The position numbers and the translations under genes were made by a program. The notes beneath the pieces were generated by a model. That model saw only the letters and a program-made list of their open reading frames with translations, made no database searches and was not told the origin of the DNA. Positions 1 to 11,336 of a DNA stretch of 64,000 nucleotides are shown one piece after another (position 1 is the first letter of the stretch; every line of letters starts with the position of its first letter). Source of the DNA: Pogostemon cablin (lineage: Eukaryota; Streptophyta; Magnoliopsida; Lamiales; Lamiaceae). Location of the stretch: assembly GCA_023678885.1 (NCBI GenBank), contig CM042985.1, positions 7,614,985 through 7,678,984 on the forward strand. Direction: 5' to 3'.

Positions 1-1035
1 TTCATGAACAATTTGTAGAGTATAAATGAGACTCTTGTAAGACAAATAAAAGTGATACTAATATATTTTTTAAAAATGTATTAAATTTTTTTAATAAAAA
101 GTATAACTAAATTAAAAAAGTTAGTAAATAATCTTAGACTTGAGACGATGGAATACGAGTATGACCCTTGTACAGGGTATGTCACTTTTATAGGGATCAT
201 GTAGGAATATGGATAATATGCAGAAAAGTCAAAATAGTTGTTATAAAATTAAGAGTTAATATTACGTGTATTTGGGTCAAGTTTATTTTTATTTAATAGT
301 ATAATATATATATATATATTTTAATAAATGTATATAATATATTATATTCAATTTTTTATTAAAAATTAAAATAAAATTTGCTAATAAAATTTATAAATTC
401 TTGTTAATTAGTATATTACTACAAGTTATGAATATGAATTTGCATTAAATGAATTAAGTAATAAAAAAGGAGACCTATAAGTAATTAATTAATACTCCAT
501 ATAATTAAATGAGGGATTAAATAATGGCTACATGGAATGTCCTTCACCATCCCAACATCTCTTTACTTTTAGAACTCCATTACTATTGCTCAAAAGTAAT
601 CATAGTAACCTTATTGCTACAATTGGCACACCCCTATCATATGGTTTCTTCCCTTTCATATATTTTTATATAAACTAAAATATATCTTTTTAATATAATA
701 ATTTTTTTCAATTTAAAAAGGAATCAAAATATTACTGACTTTTTATTCAAAATGTTAGTATATTATTTAATTTAATCTATAAAAAGGAGTGTCCAAAGCA
801 AAAGTTGTGCATATGAGAATAGGTTAATTAGGTGTCAACATCATTATGTTATAGTTTAATTAATTTGCATATATGTAATAATGTAAATGTATCATATATG
901 AGTATTATATAAGAGCTGTAAAATGTGATGATTTGAAGTGGATAATTGTTTAAAGATATTGTTATCATGGCTTCACCATGAATCGGTTCAATCCCATCAT
1001 TTTTTTTGCACCATTACTTCCATCCATCAACATTA

Positions 1036-1112
<77 letters not shown>

Positions 1113-1317
1113 CCCCTACATTTTAATATCCCACTCAAAATTTTAAGATTAATTAATTCACTAATTAAATATCGAAATTTTGTAATTTATATAAGAGCAC
1201 CCTCAATAAATTATTTTGAAAGAGTATTTTCATAAGAAAGTAATAATAATTTAAAATTATATTTTTAAGGATTAACTACACAAAAATTGTGGCTCTTAAT
1301 AAATTTACTTTGTTATA
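1..1317. other. AT-rich intergenic DNA
   Basis: No gene is recognisable. The stretch is strongly AT-rich with short homopolymer and TA runs. The 85-residue open frame starting at 978 is mostly Tyr-Ile repeats produced by the TA microsatellite and is not a gene. Confidence 0.6.
1038..1109. repeat. (TA)n microsatellite
   Basis: An uninterrupted run of about 36 TA dinucleotides. Such runs are unstable and useful as length polymorphisms. No function is inferred. Confidence 0.95.
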
Positions 1318-1580
1318 CTCCCTCCGTCCCAAAATTGATTGCACACTTTCCACATTTATCCGTCCCAAAATAGATTGCACCTTTCCAAAAAAGGAAATAT
1401 CACATCAATCCCCACCCCTAAAGATCATCTTAATTACAATTTTACCACACTCATCTAACACACATAACATACTTTATAATTTATTTATTACCTAAAAATA
1501 CCACAATACCCCTAAAAAGTCAATATTTCTTAAACTTCGTATCTACAGTAAAGGTGCAATCGATTTTGGGACGGAGGGAG
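1318..1580. mobile_element. Stowaway-type MITE, TA target duplication
   Basis: A 263-bp element bounded by TA on both sides. It starts CTCCCTCCGTCCC and ends with the inverse, GGGACGGAGGGAG. The terminal inverted repeats run about 27 bp with one mismatch by eye (positions 1318-1344 against 1554-1580). The CTCCCTCCGT end plus TA duplication is the hallmark of Tc1/mariner-derived Stowaway MITEs. It has no coding capacity and would have needed a transposase from elsewhere. Confidence 0.88.
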
Positions 1581-1582
1581 TA

Positions 1583-2537
1583 GGCTTTTACAGGTAATAT
1601 GCTAAAAAATAATACACCTACGGAATGATTTTACTTAATAAATTACTATTAGGTAATAGTTTCTTGTGGGCTGAGTTTGGGCCTTGGAGTAGTGTGCCTC
1701 TGCTACTGCTAACTGCTGAGCAATAATATCCTACAATACTACAATTGCCTTTTCAAAATATTGAGTATTTTATGCTCCATATTTGAATTGCAAATATTTA
1801 ATTTAATATTGGTGATTAAAATAATCCTAGGAGCTTTAATACTTGTAATATGTTTAAGATATTTAAATAAATTTTTAAAAATATTTATAATTTAAGTTAA
1901 TATAGCATTCCATAAGAACCTATGACTACACCTTATAAGTAGACAAAAGCTCCTCGGGACACACTGTGCCCATGGAAATACAACTCTTCTCTTCCATATT
2001 CTATTTAAACTTATATATTGCTAGGAGTTTAAATTGTAAAGGGACAAAATATCCCCGTGAACACAAGAGCCTCACTCTTATAAGTATATTTGTTTAATTG
2101 CGTTTATTAAGTAAAATGAATATCAAAGAATAATTCTTTTTAGCTGATTTTATATAAGTTTAACAATAATTCATTTGTTAACAATGAACATGTTACAACT
2201 ACTATTTATTATCCTTTAAAATAAATTAATAAATCATTACTCCTATTTAATACCGAAGATTTTTGAGTAAATAAATTCAGACAACCAAACACGCCCTTAA
2301 AAATTAAAGGGTGAAAAAGTAGTTTCAAACGATCAAACGGAAACGCCCACATTAGATTGCGGGGGGAGGATATCCGTTGGACCTCGGCCTAACACTGCCC
2401 GACGATACTTCTAAAGCCAATTTCTTCGAACCCTCCGCCAAACGCTCCTTTATTTGATGCATGCATTTCTTCACCACCACAACTATCTACTCTCTCTCAA
2501 TCTTATTCGGATCAATCCTTCATCCAGATTCTCATCA
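1583..2537. other. Upstream region of the malonyltransferase gene
   Basis: AT-rich non-coding DNA until about 2300, then a GC-richer block leading into the first exon, consistent with promoter and 5' UTR. I see no clear TATA box at a definite distance. Confidence 0.4.
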
Positions 2538-5500
2538 ATGTCTTCCTCAATCGTGCTTCCTTCCATTTCTCCCTCCAAATCCGCCTTCGCCGCTTCCGAA
2601 TCCTTCAGAACCTCCAGCTGTTTGGGTTTCAGAAACGAGATTCGAAGACTTTCCGGATGGCATTTGCAGAAATCTAGGGTTTCAATGAGCGTAGCAGTCG
2701 GATCGGAGGCGGTTGTCGGCGACGATTCCTTTTTCAAGGACTACAAGCCTTCTACTGCTTTCCTCTTTCCTGGTCAGGTTAGATGTTCATTACGATTTTG
2801 CTTGATTAGTGTTGAATTATGTGTTGATGCAGCTGAATCGGTTGCGTTTAATGTTTTTATAGCTCCGTTCTACTGATTGAATCGCGAATTATTGCTTCAT
2901 TTTGTCACAGCTGCTGTTTATTACGCGTTGTACAGCTCAACATTGTGCAGTGAACTGCAGTAGAGTGTAATATGGCTCTATTTATGTTTACATTTGCTGT
3001 AGATAATGGCCTAGTCTTGATGATCGAATTGCCCCTTTTTAGAGGAAAAACAATTTTTACGACAGGTTAATTTCATAGAATTGGTAGTTGAAGTCTCACT
3101 TAATGTTCTACTGCAGTGTCTTGAAATATGTGACTATTTGGTTTGTTGAAGGTACAAATGCATCTGATAATGTATTCTGTAATTTGACTATCTCAAGTCT
3201 ATAAACTTTTAAAGTTGCTCTATTGTTGTGATCATATGTGATGAAGTTGTCTTAGGTGGTTACAAGAATGAAATTACACATATTATCTTCGTTTGACTTT
3301 GAGATGCTCCCAAAATTAAGATCAAGTTAACTTGATGAGTTCAGTTGGGATAGGGTTAGGATATTTGTTGTTTTGCTATCCCTTCATGGTAATAGCTAGC
3401 AAGCTATAGTAAATAATATTAGTGCCATAGTCGTTTTCTTCTTCACATTGTTTATTGTTTTTGTCATTCTCTTTGAAGGGTGCGCAAACTGTTGGAATGG
3501 GCGCGGAGGCTCAAAAAGTGCCTGCTGCAATTGAACTGTACAAGAGAGCTAATGATATTCTGGGGTAGATATACATCATGCTATACCTGAACCCTTTATC
3601 CTGAATTGGCTATAAGATTCTGATCTGTAATATCTTATTTTGCAATACAATCAAAATACATGGAACTTGGGTCATCTTTTCATTGAACATCATATAGTTT
3701 ACTAATTCATGATTTAACTTTAAAGGGTGTTCATGAAGAAAATGCATAACCTTTGCTAGCCTAAATGTCCTCAAGGGTCAGTTGACACGCCTACGTAGTT
3801 TTATTTAGTTTTTTGTGTAATCAATACATCATCTTATCTTGCACCTCTTCATGCCAATATTGGAATACATCAGATGTAGGTGAATGGTATTTAGTTTATG
3901 CGTCCTAAATGTATATGTTGAATGCTACTTATAGTAGGTCATCAGAACATGCAAAGGTCACTTAGGATTGTTCTGTTTACAACTGGACACGTCCAATGCC
4001 AGATCAAATTGTGCTTTTAGTTCTCCATAAAGTTTCCCATTTGAATTTTGTATTGTATGAATTTGGTTGTAGTTTACTTCTTACCATTAGATGTCCTGCA
4101 TCTAAATTAACTTTTTATGACATCAAGGTATGACATCCTGGATATTTGCCTTTTTGGGCCAAAAGAGAAGCTTGATTCCACTGTCTTAAGCCAGGTACCC
4201 AGCCATAATGAGTTTGCATTATATTTCTGACTACATTATGTTGGAATCATATTACGCCACAAACAAGAAGCGTACTTATCTCTTTAATGTCATCCGTGAG
4301 AGTAAGAGACTATCAAGACAATTTCAAAATATAATTTTGATACTATTCAGTGCATTTCTGAAATGAAATTTTCAATTAATTCAGATTCAAGCTTATGTTA
4401 ATTATCGAAGTAAAAATGGATGTCTTACATGCATAATTATTTGTTTGTTGAAGAGTTTAATAGTAAAGGCGTTTCAGGAAATTACCTCTCCATCTATATA
4501 GGTCCACATGTGTGCATCCATAGGTTATCACTAATATTCACGTTTATTCAGTTAGAAAAGGGTAGAAAGAACTCATACAACGTTATTTGAATCCTTATTA
4601 CCAGCCAGCTATCTATGTCACAAGTTTAGCTGCAGTAGAGGTGCTCCGAGCTCTTGATGGTGGTCAGCAAATTATTGATTATGTGGATGTAACCTGTGGT
4701 CTAAGTTTAGGAGAATACACTGCTCTTGCATTTGCTGAAGCTTTCAGGTAAACTGCCAACTGAGACAAGTTTCGATGCAAATTGTTTTTACTGAGTACAG
4801 TAGGTTGACACAGGGTAATAATATAATCATTGCTGAAATACGTGTGCTAAATATTGGGTCAAGATATTCTCTCTTATGGTCTTTTTTCACCATGCAGCTT
4901 TGAAGATGGGCTTAAGCTAGTGAAGTTAAGGGGTGAAGCTATGCAGGTAGCATCCACAATTTGCTACATTGTAGTGGTCGTTGCATGAATTATAAGCATA
5001 TTACTTCTTGATATAATGCTTCGAAATTGCTATCAACAGGCTGCTGCTGATGCTGCTAAAAGTGCCATGGTTAGTATCATTGGTCTGGACTCCTCTAAGG
5101 TGCAAGAGCTTTGTGATGCTGCCAATCAAGAAGTAGATGAAGCAAATAAAGTTCAAATTGCAAATTTCTTGTGCCCGGTGAGTTTATCTTATTTGGATCC
5201 AAACACAGAAATTATTTAGTTTTCATAACTTGTCACGGTGCTTATTTAATTCGGCCAAACCAACTGCATTATCTACCGGCAGGGAAACTATGCTGTGTCT
5301 GGAGGCCTTAAAGGAATTGAAGCGGTTGAAGCAAAAGCAAAGTCATTCAAGGCTCGTATGACGGTAATATTTAATTTCTTTTAGCATATTTGCTCTTCTT
5401 CATATTTTGCTTCTTTGGACGTTAAACCTCTCAAGTCATAATGTCTTCAGGTTCGGTTAGCTGTCGCAGGTGGCTTCCACACAGGTTTTATGAATCCAGC

Positions 5501-6530
5501 TGTGCCAAGACTAGAAGCGGCTTTGGCATCAACAGTAATCAAAACCCCAAGAATACCTGTTATATCCAACGTTGATGCAGAACCACATGCAGATCCTGCC
5601 ACAATAAAGAAAATTCTAGCTCGCCAGGTAAACACGAATATAGTTGCAAATGAATCAAGCCAAGTTTGGACAACTAGATGGATCAATTTTAGATTTACTT
5701 GTGAACCCAAATTAGTTTAATGAATCCAAAAGAACTTGATAAAATTATATTAAAACCCAAAATGAGTAAAATTTTATATACAAACTATGAATCAAGTAAA
5801 CAAGTGCGAGTGTGATTTGGTCTCCTTGTGTAAGTTTAAAAATAATACACCCTCCGTCTCATCCGAAGTTTACCCTTGTTTTTTGCACAGAAAATTAAGG
5901 AATATTAATGTGTAGTGGGTTGAATTTAATGGTACTTTTATCTTTTCGCCTTTAACTTTAATTTGAATTTATTGAAAATTGTGTAATATTGCAAACTTTT
6001 CGGGATATTAATGTTTAGATTTAGGATCCATACTAAAAAACCTTTTAGTGAGAAGTCCAAACTAGAAATATGTAGTAACCTTATGGTGGTGGGACTGAGA
6101 GAGTAATTTGTGAACTTTATATGAAAGTTGATCCACAAGTTAGCTCTCATTAGCTTAACGAGCAAGTTGAGTTTACCAAGTTCAGCATCAGCTCAGTTGG
6201 TGAGCTAAAATTCTGGCAGTTCACAAGCCAGCTCAACTTACTCGTCACCCCGGACAAGAACTTTATTTTCCATCTAAAATAAGCTGGATTTATCTTTCAG
6301 GTGACATCTCCAGTACAGTGGGAGACAACAGTGAAGACTCTGTTAGACAGAGGATTGAAAAAGAGCTATGAATTAGGACCTGGAAAGGTAAGAGTTCAAT
6401 GCTCCATTTGATTTCTTGACGCACTTTATTGCCTCGACGCTTAAGCCAATATTGTTCGACATTTTAGGTCATCGCTGGCATCGTCAAAAGGATGGACAAA
6501 AGTGCAGACATTGAGAACATTGGAGCCTAA
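2538..6530 (+). CDS. MCAT: Plastid malonyl-CoA:ACP malonyltransferase (MCAT, FabD type)
   Basis: Transfers malonate from malonyl-CoA to acyl carrier protein, supplying the extender unit for plastid fatty-acid synthesis. I build ten exons: 2538-2777, 3479-3564, 4128-4194, 4605-4747, 4898-4946, 5040-5177, 5283-5363, 5451-5627, 6301-6387 and 6468-6530. All junctions are GT/AG, phases close, and the product is 376 residues, close to the plant family length. Visible active-site features are the oxyanion FPGQG (Gln80), the nucleophile elbow GLSLGEY (Ser165, plant form of GHSLG), the KLRGEAM arginine, and GGFHTG (His278). The first 60 or so residues are rich in Ser and Arg with few acids, as in a chloroplast transit peptide. 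I chose the ATG at 2538 (MSSSIV) because it resembles family starts; two in-frame ATGs at 2454 and 2457 would add 28 residues. The 3' end faces the MEA1-like gene. Confidence 0.95.
5848..6103. mobile_element. Degenerate Stowaway-like MITE in MCAT intron 8
   Basis: A 256-bp segment in the large intron 5628-6300. It is bounded by TA, starts CACCCTCCGTCTC and ends with the inverse of a similar sequence (GGGACTGAGAGAG). Near the left end it shares the stretch TTTTTTGCAC...ATTAAGGA with other MITEs of the window. The ends have diverged, so it is an old copy. Confidence 0.6.
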
Positions 6531-6887
6531 GCATTTCCCAAGTTGCTTTGCTAAATTCATTTTTTCAATAGTGGCATCAGCTATAGAGTTTCTTCACCAT
6601 TCTAGGATAAAAGGCTATGTTGTAGTTTCATTAACTCGAGGGAGATTATTAGCAAGGCCAAACTATATGTATGACTTGGTTGTTATTTCACTTTCCATTC
6701 TTAACCTATTATAAACAATCAAATGTATTATGAATTTGGAAAACATGAAATTGTGTTAGCAAGAAACATTAAACCAGCTAGTTACATTATTGATGAATTG
6801 ATCATAAAAATAAAAACAAAAACAAAAGAGAGAATTATTGGCGAAAACAGATATAGCATCTCAAAAATCAGCAACAAAGAAAAGCAC
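6531..6887. other. Convergent 3' regions of MCAT and the MEA1-like gene
   Basis: The stop codons of the two genes are 357 bp apart, tail to tail. The segment is AT-rich and should hold both 3' UTRs. Short open frames here resemble no known protein. Confidence 0.55.
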
Positions 6888-7385
6888 TCAATTATTAATT
6901 GCAGAAGAATCTGCAGTTGCAGCGGGTGAAGGCCTTCCCAATCTCCGGAGGCGGTCGATCCACTGGTCCTCGGGTACCCGACCCGCCCAATCAGGAGTGG
7001 CGCCGCCGAATGAGATCAGGTGCATGGCCTCCATCACCCTGACGGCATTATCCGGCGGTAAGGGGGCGTTGCGCCGCCTCTCGTCCTCTCTAAATGCTCT
7101 CTCGATCGCAAGCTCCGATTCTGTCGCCTTCTGCTCTTCGTTTTCCTCCTCCTCGATGTCGCCGTCGCTTAAATCGAGCGATGATACTCCGTTCTCCATC
7201 CACCCGTTCGCTAGGGTATGGACATTTGGATTTGAATCTTGATCGGAGAGATTTCCTCCTCCGTCTTCTTCGCCGCCATCGACGGCGGAGATTGGCTGGT
7301 AGTAGTCGAGAGATTCGTCGGAATTCGAATCGGAATCGCTGCCACAGACGCCGTTTCCGTTCGTAGAAGTAGCTAATGCATTCAT
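6888..7385 (-). CDS. MEA1-like acidic protein, single exon
   Basis: A 165-residue intronless reading frame. The N-terminal two thirds is acidic and rich in Asp, Glu, Ser and Asn, with the motif LDYYQPIS near residue 26. The C-terminal part is the conserved block: a basic helix (AIERAFREDERRR), then VMEAMHLISF, then PDWAGRVPEDQWIDRLRRL. The order of a YxPL/I motif, an acidic linker and a PxWxxxxxxxQW block recalls the male-enhanced antigen 1 (MEA1) family, whose function is not established. I recognise this by pattern only. The gene is convergent with MCAT. Its start codon lies 51 bp from the inner edge of the MULE, so its 5' UTR or promoter has been interrupted. Confidence 0.75.
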   Translation of the reverse strand: MNALATSTNGNGVCGSDSDSNSDESLDYYQPISAVDGGEEDGGGNLSDQDSNPNVHTLANGWMENGVSSLDLSDGDIEEEENEEQKATESELAIERAFREDERRRNAPLPPDNAVRVMEAMHLISFGGATPDWAGRVPEDQWIDRLRRLGRPSPAATADSSAINN

Positions 7386-7427
7386 CGCTCCAGCTTTGCT
7401 GCTTCAGTCCCAAACTCGATTCACCGT

Positions 7428-7436
7428 ATATTATAA
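7428..7436. repeat. MULE target-site duplication, left copy
   Basis: ATATTATAA, identical to 15271-15279 at the other end of the element. Nine bp is the duplication length typical of Mutator-like transposons. Confidence 0.9.
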
Positions 7437-8102
7437 GTGGAAATGGTAAAAAGTGGCCACTTTTGGATAACTGTAATTTTAAGTGGTCACATTTGTTATA
7501 GATAATTTTTTCTAGCCACCTTGAAATGAATTGGCCAAAATGCCCTTGTGGGGGACCCACTTTTCAGGTGGTTGCAGATGAGATTCCACACTTTTTTGAC
7601 CCAAAGTACAGTAAAGGAATCGGATTCTTCTTTATTTCTGAATAAAGTGTGGAAGTACAATATCTAATACCCAGTACTACTATGTAGGCATGTGCTCCCG
7701 CAGCTCCCCCATATCCATACAAAATAATGATGATAATATATAGTGGAAATTGGAAAATGGGGGTGGTCGTCCAACACTTATTAAAATTTTTTGTACTAGA
7801 GGTTGAGCATTTGTGAGCAAATTTCCATTAATTTTGGAGAGAATTAAGATATTTGGGTAGCAGGTGTACAAGGTATGTTAAAACAAGTTTTATAGTTGTG
7901 ATGCCCTAATTTTATAATTGTTGACATGACTCATGAGTGTATTCTAATTATTCAACGTTTTTATAATAGAATAGAAAAAATTGTATGACTTGTAGAATAA
8001 TTTTGTAACATTCAAAAGTTTTTCTCTCTTAAATCTTCACCACTCATGTTACATCTTGGTTTTTTTAATTAATCTTTTCAAATTTGTTAAACAATGATGA
8101 GT

Positions 8103-8625
8103 AGGCCGAATAGATTCAGTTGCTGGGCCGAGTAGAACAACTTTGTGGGCCGAATAGGACACCCGTTGGCCGAAATGCCCAAAAAATGATCTTTTATTTT
8201 CTGAAACTTAGTAGGCCGAATAGAAGAAGTTAGTGGGCCGAATAGAATAGCTTGGTGGGCCGAATAGAGAAACCGTTGGGCGAATAGCCCAAAAAAAATC
8301 TTTAAATTTCAGAAAGTTAGTAGGCCGAATAGAACAATGTTGGTAGGCCGAATAGAACAACTTTGTGGGCCGAATAAAACACCCGTTGGTCGAAATGCCC
8401 AAAAAATGATCTTTTATTTTCTGAAACTTAGTAGGCCGAATAGAAGAAGTTAGTGGGGCGAATAGAATAGCTTGGTGGGCCGAATAGAGAAACCGTTGGC
8501 CGAATAGAGAAACCGTTGGTAGGCCGAATAGAAACTCAATGTTGGCCGAATAGAGCAAGTTACTAGGCCGAATAGGAGACACTTTTGGGCCGAATAGAGG
8601 AATAATTGGCCGAATAGAAGAAAAA
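8103..8625. repeat. Left subterminal array of GGCCGAATAGA motifs
   Basis: About 15 close copies of GGCCGAATAG plus about six variants, all on the plus strand, spaced 12 to 30 bp. Intervening sequence also repeats in larger blocks: the stretch with GAAGAAGTTAGTGGG occurs near 8220 and 8445. The minus-strand open frames here simply translate the repeat and are not genes. The array lies inside the left end of the MULE and is mirrored at 13980-14640. Confidence 0.9.
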
Positions 8626-8809
8626 AATACTGACACATTTTAAGGTGTGTCAAGGGTTTAGGGTTTTGTTGAAACAGTGTAGGTTTGCATACATTAATTT
8701 GTTGACTGGAAAGAATACAAATTTAGTACAAATTTTCTAATGATTTAATGATGCAACTAATTATCTAATCTTTTAATGTTGATGTCATTAAAGTTGTTTT
8801 TGAAAAAAT

Positions 8810-11197
8810 GTGCAGATGAGTTATAGAAAAGCTGGGATATGTTGGGGTGGAGCATGGGAAGGATTGCAATATATAGGTAGAGTGGTGAACTGGTTGTTCT
8901 TGCCAGAGGCCAGTTTGTGTTATAGTAGTTTGCTAAAAGAAATTCATGACATAGTGCAAGCTGATTTGGGGCATTGGGGTTATGTAGTTCATTCTCTAGT
9001 TGATTACAATGGCCGTTTGTTCAAATATAAGATAAAGAATGATGCACGTGTGGCAGAAGTGTTCAACTGTGTTGATGATGTCGGAATGATGTACGTCACA
9101 CTCCTTCCTATCACGGGTGCAGGGAGTAGTATGGTTTTAGGGATGGGTTATGATGACGGAGGTGCTGGTACGAGCAATGACCCATGTACGAGGGCAAATT
9201 CTTCTGGGAGGCATGATTTTGATTTGAATGTGGAGTGTTGTCCGGCCTCAGAGATGCAGTGTGCTGATTTTAGAGAATCTGTAGATGCAGAATCTGGTGA
9301 TGTCTCTGGTGAGGGTGCGGAGGACGTAGACAGTTGTAATGATGATGATGATGACCCCGGGAATAGAACGGTGGAAGAAGGGGATCGCATACAGCAGGAT
9401 ACTAATCAGTCTTCTAGCGAAAGCGATGATGGTGCTGAGGAGAGAAGACACCAATTGTATGAAGAAATATGTGATTACATACGTAAGAGAGGAGGGCCTA
9501 GCTTTCTTGAACCGATTAATCGTGAGTTGCGCCGTCCTGAAATGCAGTCAGAAGAGTTGCGTAGTGCACGGCCCAACACCCGTCCTTGGTTGATTCCAGG
9601 TATGGAAACTATGTTTAGTTATAATAGAAATAGAACTAAAGTATATTTGTAGATGAAACTAATGCACCTGCCACGTTCATAGGCATGCCGATTGAAGCAG
9701 AGAGAGTAGATCAGCTGACTGGCCTTGAGATTGATGCGTCTGGTGTTATTGAAAAGAACAGTGTATTTGAGACAAAAGAGAAGATCCAGACAGCAGTAGA
9801 CATGTATAACTTGCGGCACAGAGTGGAGACCTATGTTGAAAGATCTAGCACGACAAGGTACAACGTTGTATGTCACATGAAGGGTCAAGCAGGCTGTCCA
9901 TTTAAGTTGCACGCAAGAATGAGCTCTGGGTTGTGGAGAGTGGTTAAATTCGTTGAACATCTTGGTTGTTTAAATGATCCAGACAGATCTGCTCCTACAC
10001 AGGTGTCGTCCAAAGTAATCGGTCAATATTTTGTTGTTAGGCAGTTTGATAAGGTTCATGGCCTCCGACCCAGTGCGATGAGAGATGAGATCAGAACTGA
10101 TTTTGGATTCAACATTAGCTACAATATAGCGTTAAAGGCGAAACACTACGCTGTTGGACACACATACGGGGATCACGATAGCTCATACGAATTGCTCCCT
10201 GCTTACATGTATCAGTTGGAATCCACAAATCCCGGTACGTACACCCGAATATCTGTCGATGAAGATGACCGTTTAAAGTTTACATTTTATGCACTTGGAG
10301 CATCGAGGCGGGGGTTTTTAGAGTCTGGTCGTCCGGTCATTGTCATTGACGGCACTCATACGAAGGGTAGTCACAGAGGAACCATGTTTGTCGCAGTCAC
10401 GCATGATCCAAACCATCAGATATTTCCACTCGCCTTAGGCACTGGCGATGTTGAGAGCAACATGTCGTGGACGTGGTTTCTAGAAAGGTTACGCGAGGCC
10501 TACGGATGTCCATGAGACCTGTTGATAGTTTCTGACGGTCATGCCAGTATTGCACACGCTATTTCTACTGTGTATCCTGATGCCCATCACGGTCTATGTG
10601 GCTACCATTTAAAGCGCAGATTGGCTGGCTTTGGAAAGAACATTTTATATACATTCCATCGTGCGATGGATGTATAACTACCGAGAGATTTTGATAAGTG
10701 AGTCAACCAATATATTACACTTTTGTAATTTTTTATACAAGAACGAGTTGGTACAATGTCTTCTTTAACCTAATTTTACCACTCCTACATTGTTATTTGC
10801 AGGATGATGGACTTACTGAGATGTGGGACACGATCGCAGGAGTTAATGGAGTTGATTGGGTCGTGGGGATATGAGAGATGGTCAAGGGTGCATTGTCCTG
10901 TCAATAGATACGAGTTTATGACCTCAAATGCAGCTGAGTCGTACAACAATGCCATCCTTTGGGCGCGGAAGCTACCTATCTGCACAATGCTAGAGGTTTG
11001 TCGGACTACCACTGAGAGGTGGTTTTACGAACGTCGAACAGCAGCTGAACAGCAGCTGAACACGTCTGTATGGTAGAGTCTCCAATATCCGGCGCTCCTT
11101 CATGTCGGGCTCCTCATCCCATCTATGGCGAAACGAGTCAAAACAAATGAATTTCATTTGCTTTGTAAGGACCGCACATGGGTAGTAGTGCCCTGAG
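8810..11197 (+). pseudogene. MuDR-type MULE transposase, three nonsense codons
   Basis: Three exons fit: 8810-9599, 9653-10697 and 10803 onward. The first intron is only 53 bp (9600-9652), and it rejoins two frames in phase (GAT codon across the junction). Exon 1 has the MULE N-terminal domain (residues 1 to about 100) followed by a long acidic linker. Exon 2 holds the MuDR DNA-binding region (about 9760-10020) and the catalytic domain, with VIDGTH (first Asp) and VSDGH (second Asp). Exon 3 has the AAESYNN motif (Glu). Stops interrupt the frame: TGA 10513-10515, TAA 10675-10677 and TAG 11074-11076. Frame continues to a TGA at 11195-11197. No C-terminal SWIM zinc finger is seen. Reading past the stops is inferred from continuing family similarity; I do not restore the gene. 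Confidence 0.85.
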
Positions 11198-11336
11198 GTG
11201 TGGACAATGAATAATAACTGCCAAAGAAAGTTAAAAGGAATGCATACATTAGATGTAAAAACACTAGAGTCATTCTAGGGGATATTATCATGTAAGTGAA
11301 CCAATGGTTAGGATATAATACCATATCACAATCAAT

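Noticed and set aside
978..1235. Open frame rich in Tyr-Ile
   Set aside because: Produced by the TA microsatellite; no start context or domain.
7090..7560. 156-residue minus-strand frame overlapping the MEA1-like gene
   Set aside because: A shadow frame, Arg-rich from antisense-like reading of the acidic coding sequence, and it runs into the MULE end.
8208..8636. 142-residue minus-strand frame with repeated SIRPT/YSAY
   Set aside because: A straight translation of the MULE motif array; the 11-bp motif and its spacing happen to avoid stops.
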